DNA from: Bacteroidia bacterium
GTDB lineage: Bacteria > Bacteroidota > Bacteroidia > Cytophagales > Cyclobacteriaceae
Reading direction: 5' to 3'
Length of the DNA stretch: 5,230 nt
NCBI GenBank assembly: GCA_012031955.1
Contig: JAAURZ010000225.1
Location: 1 to 5,230, forward strand
This document shows positions 1-5,230 of the stretch, one piece after another (the stretch's first letter is position 1; each line of letters begins with the position of its first letter). The notes below the pieces were generated by a model. The model was not told where the DNA came from and did no database searches. It saw only the letters and a program-made list of their open reading frames with translations. The position numbers and the translations under genes are program-made.

Positions 1-1025
1 AAGATTGTAGAAGTTACCGACGAAGAAAGAATCACCCAGCAATCCGATTTCTGGAACAACCCCAAGCAGGCAGAAGCTACCCTCAAAGCACTCCGCGCGA
101 AAAAAGTGTGGACCGACGCTTTTGAAAAGGTAAACAAACTGGTGGAAGACCTCGACGTGCTTTACGAGTTTCACGAAGCCGGAGATGTTGGCGAAGACGA
201 ACTGGACCGGGAATACAGGAAAACAGAAGGCGCCGTGGAGGAGCTCGAGTTCCGCAAAATGCTGAGCCGCGACGAAGACCAGCTAAGCGCCATCGTTGAA
301 ATCAACCCCGGGGCCGGCGGTACCGAAAGCCAGGATTGGGCCGACATGCTCAACCGCATGTACATTATGTGGGGCGAAAAGAACGACTACAAAGTGACGC
401 AGCTTAGCTATCAGTCGGGCGAGGTGGCGGGCATCAAGTCAGCATCGCTTCAAATAGACGGCGACTTTGCCTATGGAAAACTGAAATCGGAAATAGGCGT
501 TCACCGCCTTGTCCGCATTTCACCCTTCGATTCCAACGCGCGGCGTCATACGTCGTTTGCGTCTGTATTCGTGTATCCTGTCGTAGATGATTCCATTAAC
601 GTCGAAATCAATGCAGCCGACATAGAAATTCAAACTTCGCGCTCCGGCGGCGCCGGCGGTCAAAACGTGAACAAGGTGGAGACCAAGGTTCAGCTTACGC
701 ATAAGCCGACCGGCATTGTAATCGTGTGCCAGGTGGAGCGGTCGCAGCATGCCAACCGCGAGCGCGCCATGCAGATGCTCAAGTCGCGACTGTATCAACT
801 TGAAATGGAGAAACGCAATGCCGAGCGCGACAAGATCGAGGCCGGAAAATGAAAATAGATTTCGGTTCGCAGATACGCAACTACGTGCTGCATCCTTACA
901 AGCTCGTGAAGGACGCGCGCACAGGCGTAGAACGAACCGACGCGCAGTCCGTACTCGACGGCGACCTCGACGATTTCATAAAAGCGTTTCTGCTGGGCGC
1001 ACAGGAACAGCAGGCCCAATCGTAA
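1..1025 (+). CDS. prfB: Peptide chain release factor 2 (RF2), 5'-truncated by window edge, with a -1 frameshift near the 3' end
   Basis: RF2 recognises UGA and UAA stop codons in the ribosomal A site and triggers peptide release. Frame 1 is open from base 1. The PCRF domain is visible ([10 protein letters not shown] from about 310), then the stop-codon-recognition tripeptide SPF at 520-528, which marks RF2 rather than RF1 (PxT), and the catalytic GGQ at 655-663 followed by NVNKVET. Frame 1 ends at TGA 850-852, but homology continues at once in the -1 frame from ATG 849: [21 protein letters not shown], ending [24 protein letters not shown] with TAA 1023-1025. The joined product reads [13 protein letters not shown] without gap or extra residue, as expected for the family. 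About 341 residues are visible; by comparison with E. coli RF2 roughly the first 30 are missing, so the classical +1 frameshift site would lie just left of the window. The gene must be active, because two neighbours end in TGA. Identity is certain; the cause of the shift is open. Confidence 0.96.
844..858 (+). other. Frameshift site in prfB: A-AAA-TGA, -1 shift
   Basis: In frame 1 the codons are GGA AAA TGA AAA TAG, so two stops follow closely. Conserved RF2 sequence continues in the -1 frame starting at ATG 849-851. tRNA-Lys on AAA 847-849 could re-pair perfectly with AAA 846-848 after a one-base backward slip, which would place ATG next in the A site. Equally, a run of five A that lost one base would give the same result. 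A weak GAGG lies at 838-841 and I see no strong hairpin downstream. The shift itself is clear; whether it is biological or an assembly error cannot be decided from this window. Confidence 0.85.
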
Positions 1026-1027
1026 TG
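1023..1027 (+). promoter_or_regulatory. Stop/start overlap TAATG coupling prfB and the MFS gene
   Basis: The prfB TAA (1023-1025, in the shifted frame) shares one base with the MFS ATG (1025-1027). With no Shine-Dalgarno at a useful distance, a terminating ribosome could restart directly here. If ribosomes stopped at TGA 850 instead, coupling would be lost, so frame at the 3' end of prfB would affect transporter synthesis. The overlap is seen; the coupling is inferred. Confidence 0.6.
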
Positions 1028-2206
1028 AGCGGCACACATAGCAAGACGCGCATCTACAACCGCCAGTTCTGGTTGGTGTGCACCAGTTCGTTGCTATTCT
1101 TTGCAAGCTTCAACATGATCATTCCCGAACTGCCGGCATTCCTCAGCTCACTCGGCGGCGGCGACCACAAGGGTTTGATCATTTCCCTTTTCACATGCAC
1201 TGCACTCATTTCGCGCCCCTTCAGCGGCAAGCTGGCCGATCGCGTAGGGCGCGTTCCCGTGATGATGTTCGGTTCTGTGGTCTGCCTGCTGTGCAGCTTT
1301 GTTTACCCTTTTGTCACAGGCATCTGGGGTTTCTTTCTGCTGCGGCTTGCGCATGGGTTCTCAACAGGCTTTACGCCCACCGGCCAAACGGCTTATCTCT
1401 CCGACATTGTGCCGGCCAACAGGAGGGGCGAAGCGATGGGGCTACTTGGCACGGCCGGCGCGGTAGGCATGGCAGCAGGCCCCGCTGCCGGCGGACTCAT
1501 CGCCAACGCCTACGGTATAGATTACATGTTCTACTGCTCGTCGTTGTCCGGGTTTCTTTCAATCGTCATCATGATGAACGTGCGCGAAACGCTGCCCGCT
1601 ACATCCAGGTTTTCGAGGAAAATGTTGAAGGTGCGCAAAGAAGACCTTATCGAGCCACGCGTGCTGGTACCGTGCATCATCATGTTCCTCGCCGTGTTTG
1701 CGTATGGCACCGTTTTCACCGTGTTGCCCGACCTGGGCGAGTCGGTGGGCATTCGCAACAAAGGCATATTGTTTACCTTTCTTACAGTCTCGTCGCTCGC
1801 TGTCCGTTTGCTTGCAGGCAAAGCGTCCGATTACTACGGCCGCAGAGCCGTGCTTCGGGTCTCCACGCTGGTAATCGTTGTGGCCATGCTGATAATTGGC
1901 TGGGGCAACACGCCACGCGATCTAATGATCGGCATCACCATATACGGCATGGCACACGGCATGACGTCGCCTACACTGCTCGCGTGGGCTACCGACCTGA
2001 GCCTTGAATCAAACAAGGGCCGGGGCATCGCGAGCCTTTACATTTTTATGGAATTGGGCATCGGCGTAGGCGCCTTTGCATCGGGCCTCATCTATCACAA
2101 CGACCCGGCCAACTTCTTCATCACATTTGTAACGTGCAGCGTAATGAGTGGCATTGCATTTCTTTACCTTGTGTTTTCAAAGTCGCCGGTAAAAGTGGTA
2201 TCATGA
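1025..2206 (+). CDS. MFS transporter, DHA1-like 12-TM efflux antiporter
   Basis: A 393-residue inner-membrane protein with the two-times-six helix plan of the major facilitator superfamily. Motif A is present between TM2 and TM3 (GKLADRVGR, residues 68-76), with a degenerate copy in the second half (AGKASDYYGRR, 264-274). TM4 has the motif B arginine (R107, LLRLAHGF). TM5 carries the antiporter signature motif C (GAVGMAAGPAAGG, 145-157), which in known families marks proton-driven drug/H+ exporters. A central loop at about 186-212 contains a basic patch. The start is taken as ATG 1025, because residues from here match the family's short N-terminus before TM1 (about 15-36), while upstream in-frame codons lie inside prfB. 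The ATG overlaps the prfB stop as TAATG, with no good ribosome binding site at normal distance (AGGAA at 1003-1007 is too far), so translation is probably coupled to prfB. The stop is TGA. The substrate cannot be told from sequence; a sugar or siderophore exporter is possible. Confidence 0.9.
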   Translation: MSGTHSKTRIYNRQFWLVCTSSLLFFASFNMIIPELPAFLSSLGGGDHKGLIISLFTCTALISRPFSGKLADRVGRVPVMMFGSVVCLLCSFVYPFVTGIWGFFLLRLAHGFSTGFTPTGQTAYLSDIVPANRRGEAMGLLGTAGAVGMAAGPAAGGLIANAYGIDYMFYCSSLSGFLSIVIMMNVRETLPATSRFSRKMLKVRKEDLIEPRVLVPCIIMFLAVFAYGTVFTVLPDLGESVGIRNKGILFTFLTVSSLAVRLLAGKASDYYGRRAVLRVSTLVIVVAMLIIGWGNTPRDLMIGITIYGMAHGMTSPTLLAWATDLSLESNKGRGIASLYIFMELGIGVGAFASGLIYHNDPANFFITFVTCSVMSGIAFLYLVFSKSPVKVVS

Positions 2207-2289
2207 AATGCGCATCGCCAGGGCAAATCCTGTGTAGTGCGTCGGGTTGATGCTTAGTCCACGCGGCCTTTGAACAGACTACAAACAAG
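2207..2289 (+). other. Short intergenic spacer between the MFS and yhhN-type genes
   Basis: This spacer of 83 bases holds no convincing gene. There is a TTTG at 2272-2275 of the kind found in Bacteroidota -33 boxes, but no matching TAnnTTTG at the right distance before the next start. No hairpin with a T-run is visible, so the yhhN-type gene may be read through from the prfB-MFS transcript. Confidence 0.5.
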
Positions 2290-2954
2290 ATGAAAAAAAT
2301 TTCGATGGGCCTTTTTGGCCTTGCCTACGCTGCGGAGCTGCTTGCTCACCTGCTGTCGATGCCTGCCTGGCATTGGATCGCGAAGCCCCTCATCGTAATC
2401 GCGCTCCTGTTGTACTACACAGCCCATGCAAGAGTGCTTGTGTCCGGCGTGATCGTATCCGCATTGCTGCTTTCGCTGGCAGGCGATGTGTTGTTGATGC
2501 TGAATTCGAAGCATCAGACCTGTTTGTTCCCGGGCTGGTGGCATTCCTGGCGGCGCATGTCGCCTACATACTCGGTTACCGGCAGCATCAAAATGCGTCG
2601 GCCGATGTCCTGCTGGGTGTACAGCGCATCCGTTATTCAATGCCGGTTGTGCTGGCGGGCGCGGGCCTGGTGATCATCCTTCTTCCGCATCTCGGCGCGC
2701 TGAAAATACCCGTCGTGATTTATGCGCTTGTATTGGTTACGATGGTTCTGAGTGCGTTGTATCGCTTTGGAAAAACAACAACGTTGAGTTTCTGGCTCGT
2801 GCTGGGTGGTGCGCTTCTCTTTATGACCTCCGATTCACTTTTAGCGATCAACAAGTTTATTGCCCCTTTGCCAATGGCAGGTTTCTGGATTATGCTGACG
2901 TACGGAGCAGCGCAATGGTGCATAGTGGTTGGATTGCTGCAACACCGGCGTTAG
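2290..2954 (+). CDS. yhhN: YhhN/TMEM86-family membrane protein (lysoplasmalogenase-like), split by a frameshift
   Basis: This family comprises multi-pass membrane proteins; animal TMEM86 members and some bacterial homologues hydrolyse the vinyl-ether bond of lysoplasmalogens. The first 71 residues run in frame 1 from ATG 2290 to CTG 2500-2502 and contain AKPL (31-34) and the conserved LSLAGDVLLM (61-70). The remainder continues in frame 3 as EFEASDLFVPGLVAFLAAH, with the second acidic motif LLFMTSDSLLA (about 176-186) and the C-terminal helix TYGAAQWCIVVGLL, ending at TAG 2952-2954. Joined, the product is 221 residues, the normal family length, with about eight hydrophobic segments. The ATG is preceded by CTACAAACAAG, with no Shine-Dalgarno, as is common in this phylum. 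Adding one G beside 2502 (CTG GAA TTC) repairs the gene; no slippery sequence is present, so an assembly error or a real mutation is more likely than programmed shifting. The family call is solid. The enzymatic activity is inferred, and plasmalogens are not assured in this organism. Confidence 0.82.
2497..2512 (+). other. Frameshift point in the yhhN-type gene (one base missing)
   Basis: Frame 1 carries family residues up to GDVLLML (ending at 2502). Frame 3 carries them from GAA 2502-2504 onward (EFEASDLF). The two halves join without gap if one G is added after CTG, making CTGGAATTC. Frame 1 beyond this point reads NSKHQTCLFPGWW, unlike the family, and stops being hydrophobic. Confidence 0.75.
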
Positions 2955-3589
2955 TATTCGTAAGTCGACACACCTGAATTTGTTTTCAGGTAATGATCCA
3001 GTTGGTCCAGTTTTTTTTCATTGCCGGCGACATCGTAAACAAGGTAATACCCGGCCTGTATTTTCACGTCGCGCTTACGACGAAATTTCAGCTTCCTGCC
3101 GGCTAGTTCGTTTTCAAATTCGACCTGGAAGTTGTCGGTCTTAATGGTGATCTTATAGTTGCGCACCTGGTGAAGTCTTTCAATGAGAAGCGTGAATTTT
3201 TCGAGCAGGGTAAGTACTGCCAGCACAATACCCGAGCTTACGATAGCCACATAGTACTGGCCAAAGCCGATGGCCATTCCCAGTGCGGCGGCAATCCAGA
3301 TGGTGGAGGCGGTGGTGAGTCCGGTTACAGTGAGGCCATCTTTGAAAATTACACCGGCGCCCAGAAAGCCGATGCCTGTAATAATGTTGGCGGCGATGCG
3401 CACGTCGCTGCCGCCTTCGGCCGCTACCGAAACGATCGTGAAGACGGTGGATCCAAAACAGATCATGAGGATGGTGCGCAGGCCCGCGGCCTTGCTTCGG
3501 TATTCGCGCTCAAAGCCGATAGCGAAGCCCACAGCAAATGAAAGGAGCAACCTTAGCGCGTACTCGGGTTGAATGGGTATCAGTTCCAT
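2951..3589 (-). CDS. MgtC/SapB-family inner-membrane protein
   Basis: A 212-residue protein with four or five hydrophobic segments in the first 135 residues and a soluble C-terminal part (about 141-212). Family marks are present in order: GFAIGFEREYR (21-31), AGLRT (35-39), GIGFLGAGVIFKDG (72-85) and GLTTASTIWIAAALG (90-104). MgtC of Salmonella is a virulence and low-magnesium survival factor that inhibits the F1Fo ATP synthase; YhiD/SapB members in free-living bacteria have unclear roles, so neither Mg2+ transport nor virulence should be assumed. The start ATG (3587-3589) gives a normal N-terminus just before the first helix; no Shine-Dalgarno precedes it. The gene lies downstream of the DUF2807 gene on the same strand, but a terminator at 3639-3667 separates them, so its promoter is expected within about 50 bases upstream. 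Its TAA overlaps the stop codon of the convergent yhhN-type gene. Confidence 0.9.
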   Translation of the reverse strand: MELIPIQPEYALRLLLSFAVGFAIGFEREYRSKAAGLRTILMICFGSTVFTIVSVAAEGGSDVRIAANIITGIGFLGAGVIFKDGLTVTGLTTASTIWIAAALGMAIGFGQYYVAIVSSGIVLAVLTLLEKFTLLIERLHQVRNYKITIKTDNFQVEFENELAGRKLKFRRKRDVKIQAGYYLVYDVAGNEKKLDQLDHYLKTNSGVSTYEY

Positions 3590-3638
3590 GACACTAAGTT
3601 ACAACGGGTAACGAGGAAACGAAGCGCTGCAAAACAGT

Positions 3639-3667
3639 AAAAAAAAGACCCGCGGTGGCAGGTCTTT
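3639..3667 (-). terminator. Rho-independent terminator downstream of the DUF2807 gene
   Basis: Read on the minus strand, AAAGACC (3667-3661) pairs with GGTCTTT (3650-3644) across a 10-base loop, and the right arm runs into eight T in a row (3646-3639). It lies 27 bases after the DUF2807 stop codon. The plus strand has no comparable T-run after the stem, so it should act in one direction only. It would end DUF2807 transcripts before the mgtC-like gene. Confidence 0.85.
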
Positions 3668-3693
3668 CGTGTGCAATGCGTTTAAACGTCGTG

Positions 3694-4512
3694 TCAGATT
3701 TTCCTCACCTTGCCGATGCCGGAAGAATGACTGTTTACTTTGTTGGGATTACCTTTATAGGTCACGCTGCCGCTGCCCGAGATGGTGGCATCCAATTCCT
3801 TCTGCACATTGATCTCTATGTCGCCGGAGCCGGAAATGCGAACCTCGCAAATTTCGGCCACCAGGTCGGCGGCGAGTATTTTTCCCGAGCCGGAAATGCT
3901 CGTCCTGATTTCGTTCGTCGATCCGCGTGCGATAAAACGTCCGGAACCTGAAATGCCGATCCTGGTCTTGCTGGCCACTTCGGTGTCTATCTCCACCTTT
4001 CCAGACCCGCTGATGCTCGAGCTCAGGTTTCTGCATCTGACCTTCGCTTCAATTCTTCCGGAGCCTGAAACATCGGCGCCAACATCTCCTTTAGCATTCA
4101 CTTCGGCGCGCAAAGACCCTGAGCCGCTCACGTTGAGGTCGAGGTCGTTGGCATTTATTTTGGTTTCGGCAATGAGGTCGCCGGAGCCGCTTACGCTCAG
4201 TCCATCGATGTTTTCAACGGTGATGTAAACGGTGATACGCTTCTCGCCGCCCCAATTGCCGTTCCACCATTTTCCTTTCACGCCGATTACAAGTTTGCCT
4301 CCGTCCACATCGGTTTCTATTTCCGACAATACATCCGCGTCGCCTTCGAGTTCAACTTTTTGAGGGCTGCCTTGCCGCAGGTAGAGCTTGCCGGGCACAC
4401 GGTAAGAAATCCTGGTGAAGGTGCTTACGTTGCGGGTTTCTTTCTTTTGCGCGTAGGTGAAGGTGCTCACGAAGAACAGGAGCATCGCCAGCAGTAGAAT
4501 GGTTTTTTTCAT
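3694..4512 (-). CDS. Secreted head GIN domain (DUF2807) repeat protein
   Basis: A 272-residue exported protein. Residues 1-21 form a signal peptide (MKK, then a hydrophobic core ILLLAMLLFFV, with likely cleavage after TYA before QKK). No lipobox cysteine is present. A first part (about 22-105) reads VSTFTRISYRVPGKLYLRQG and LEGDADVLSEIET, typical of the head GIN domain. It is followed by a repeat region in which SGSG recurs every 18-21 residues, consistent with a right-handed beta-solenoid of adhesin-like shape. The stop is TGA and the product ends with KVRKI. The ATG is preceded on its strand by an A/T-rich stretch without Shine-Dalgarno, as usual for Bacteroidota. Proteins of this kind are common and often numerous in this phylum, but their function is unknown; a cell-surface or periplasmic structural role is inference. 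It is transcribed away from the yigZ-like gene and followed by a strong terminator, so it is probably monocistronic. Confidence 0.92.
   Translation of the reverse strand: MKKTILLLAMLLFFVSTFTYAQKKETRNVSTFTRISYRVPGKLYLRQGSPQKVELEGDADVLSEIETDVDGGKLVIGVKGKWWNGNWGGEKRITVYITVENIDGLSVSGSGDLIAETKINANDLDLNVSGSGSLRAEVNAKGDVGADVSGSGRIEAKVRCRNLSSSISGSGKVEIDTEVASKTRIGISGSGRFIARGSTNEIRTSISGSGKILAADLVAEICEVRISGSGDIEINVQKELDATISGSGSVTYKGNPNKVNSHSSGIGKVRKI
3712..4191 (-). repeat. Eight SGSG-centred protein repeats plus one degenerate copy
   Basis: Within the DUF2807 protein, SGSG occurs at residues 108, 129, 149, 168, 188, 207, 227 and 245, with a degenerate SGIG at 264. Spacing is 18-21 residues. Each unit has the pattern of alternating hydrophobic residues, SGSG, short strand and turn, as in solenoid coils. 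At DNA level the copies share a motif like AGCGGCTCCGG but differ in most synonymous positions, which argues for an old, diverged repeat rather than recent expansion. Confidence 0.88.
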
Positions 4513-4661
4513 TGGTGGTATATTTTAATATTGAGCGGCCGGAGTCCAGCCAGGAGCCTGCCGCGGGTTCTTGAATACAGACTATGCCCGGGTAGCGCTG
4601 GTTGCATGGCGGCCCGACTTTAGTTACTGACTTTGACGAAAAATTACAGGGGGCAGTTACA
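4513..4661. promoter_or_regulatory. Divergent intergenic region between the DUF2807 and yigZ-like genes
   Basis: These 149 bases separate two outward-reading genes, so both promoters are expected here. An AT-rich patch at 4520-4532 sits just before the DUF2807 start. Toward yigZ there is TGACTTTG at 4628-4635, one mismatch from the Bacteroidota -7 box TAnnTTTG, but without a TTTG at -33. The middle holds several short GC palindromes (CCGCGG at 4561, CCCGGG at 4587, AGCGCT at 4594) that do not form one clear operator. Promoter positions are not established. Confidence 0.4.
4649..4653 (+). promoter_or_regulatory. Possible ribosome binding site for the yigZ-like gene
   Basis: GGGGG, eight bases before GTG 4662, is the only purine-rich stretch at normal spacing. 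It supports GTG 4662 over TTG 4602. Shine-Dalgarno use is weak in Bacteroidota, so this is modest evidence. Confidence 0.35.
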
Positions 4662-5230
4662 GTGAGCTCGACACCAGACGCGTATTTGACCATCGAAAAG
4701 CCATCGGAAGGACTATATAAAGAGAAGGGGAGCAAATTTCTTGCATTCGCCAGCCCTGTGGCGTCAGAAGCGGAGGCTAAAATGCTGCTGGCCGACCTGA
4801 GGAAGCGTTATTTCGATGCGCGGCATCACTGCTTCGCCTGGGTGACGGGCGCTGCCGGCGCGCAGCACAGGGCTTTCGACGGACGGCGAGCCTGCACATT
4901 CCGCCGGCGACCCAATACTCGGGCAGATCCGTTCCAAGGGCCTCACCGACGTGCTTGTGGTGGTGGTTCGCTACTTTGGGGGCACCAAGCTTGGTGTTGG
5001 CGGCCTTGTAACCGCATACAAAACTGCCGCGGCCGATGCGCTCGCAAATGCCACTGTGGTGAAACGCGAGGTAATGGTACTCGTGCGCCTCGCGTATCCA
5101 TACACGTCGACACCCGCAGTGATGAAGCTCGTAAAAATGTATGAGCTGACTATAGTGGAGCAAGGGTTCGATGCGGAGTGCCGCCTGGCGGCCACCGTGC
5201 CGCGACGCAACTATGACAATATCCGCGAAC
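4662..5230 (+). CDS. yigZ: YigZ/IMPACT family protein (UPF0029 + DUF1949), cut at the window end, with a +1 frameshift
   Basis: IMPACT/YigZ proteins have an N-terminal UPF0029 domain and a C-terminal DUF1949 domain. The eukaryotic relative restrains the kinase Gcn2; the bacterial role is uncertain, with ribosome or nucleic-acid binding proposed. From GTG 4662 frame 3 gives YLTIEKPSEGLYKEKGSKF and DARHHCFAW (52-60), then departs from the family at GAC 4878-4880. Frame 1 resumes at GAC 4882 with DGEP, GDPILGQIRSKGL and VVVVRYFGGTKLGVGGL (99-115), then a DUF1949-like tail (ALANATVVKREVM to NYDNIRE). Removing one G at 4881 (GAC GAC GGC GAG) joins the halves; 189 residues are then visible of about 200 expected. 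GTG 4662 is preferred as start because a G-run lies 8 bases before it and homology begins close after; TTG 4602 is an alternative but adds unlike residues. The family is certain, the start is less so. Confidence 0.87.
4878..4887 (+). other. Frameshift point in the yigZ-like gene (one extra base)
   Basis: The sequence reads GACGGACGGC. The family expects consecutive Asp-Asp-Gly-Glu-Pro here, which is GAC GAC GGC GAG CCT, exactly what remains if one G (4881) is removed. Downstream frame 1 then carries the whole conserved core, while the frame 3 continuation reads GRRACTFRRRPNTRADP, unlike any YigZ. Confidence 0.8.

Noticed and set aside
749..1024. N-terminal extension of the MFS reading frame for 92 codons upstream of ATG 1025
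   Set aside because: It overlaps the conserved 3' part of prfB in another frame, is Arg-rich and without family likeness, while ATG 1025 gives a normal MFS start.
849..1025. A separate 58-residue small protein starting at ATG 849 (ATGA overlap with the TGA)
   Set aside because: Its sequence is plainly the C-terminus of RF2, so it is the shifted end of prfB rather than an independent gene.
1078..2007. Long plus-strand open frame of 309 codons inside the MFS gene
   Set aside because: It is rich in His and Arg, lacks membrane segments, and lies wholly within a clear MFS coding region; it is a shadow frame.
2203..2250. Tiny open frame (15 codons) starting ATGA at the MFS stop
   Set aside because: It is too short, has no recognisable sequence and no ribosome binding site.
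3602..3634. TTTTG ... TACCCGTTG on the minus strand as a Bacteroidota promoter for the mgtC-like gene
   Set aside because: The spacing (19 bases) is attractive, but the -7 element matches TAnnTTTG poorly; it is kept only as a place to look.
3782..4228. Plus-strand open frame with repeated PEPEM/PEPLTL units
   Set aside because: It is the antisense image of the SGSG-coding repeats of the DUF2807 gene; the repetition follows from that and no independent gene features are seen.
4602..4661. TTG 4602 as the start of the yigZ-like gene
   Set aside because: The added 20 residues are unlike the family N-terminus, and a G-run precedes GTG 4662 at proper spacing.
4649..5144. A 180-residue protein with a novel Arg/Cys-rich C-terminus
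   Set aside because: The tail after 4880 is an out-of-frame reading of the conserved YigZ core, which resumes in frame 1.

Overview
The window looks like chromosomal DNA of a Bacteroidota bacterium, with a little over half G+C by eye. The clues are an RF2 with Bacteroidota-like wording, a secreted head GIN/DUF2807 protein built from SGSG repeats, and AT-rich start regions without clear Shine-Dalgarno sequences. Nothing points to phage, plasmid, IS element, CRISPR or RNA genes. The content is housekeeping and envelope genes.

Layout: (1) 1-1025, plus strand: prfB (peptide chain release factor 2), cut at its 5' end by the window edge. Its last 58 codons lie in the -1 frame behind an in-frame TGA. 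(2) 1025-2206, plus: a complete 12-segment MFS transporter of drug/H+ antiporter type, joined to prfB by a TAATG stop/start overlap. (3) 2290-2954, plus: a YhhN/TMEM86-type membrane protein (lysoplasmalogenase family), split by one frameshift near 2502. (4) 2951-3589, minus: an MgtC/SapB-family membrane protein; its stop codon overlaps that of the yhhN-type gene. (5) 3639-3667: a Rho-independent terminator for the minus strand. (6) 3694-4512, minus: a secreted DUF2807 repeat protein. (7) 4513-4661: a divergent intergenic region. (8) 4662-5230, plus: a YigZ/IMPACT-family protein, cut by the right edge and carrying one frameshift at about 4881.

The genes do not form one pathway. prfB and the MFS gene look like a translationally coupled pair. 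The rest are independent units, with convergent ends at 2951-2954 and divergent starts around 4513-4661.

The most notable point is that three conserved genes in 5.2 kb each carry a single-nucleotide frameshift, and each is repaired by changing the length of a short homopolymer by one base. The simplest reading is uncorrected homopolymer errors in the assembly. The prfB case still deserves a check, because the shift lies exactly at A-AAA-UGA, a sequence on which tRNA-Lys can slip -1, in the gene whose product reads UGA and which is famous for frameshift autoregulation elsewhere in the gene. I see no convincing undescribed multi-gene system here.
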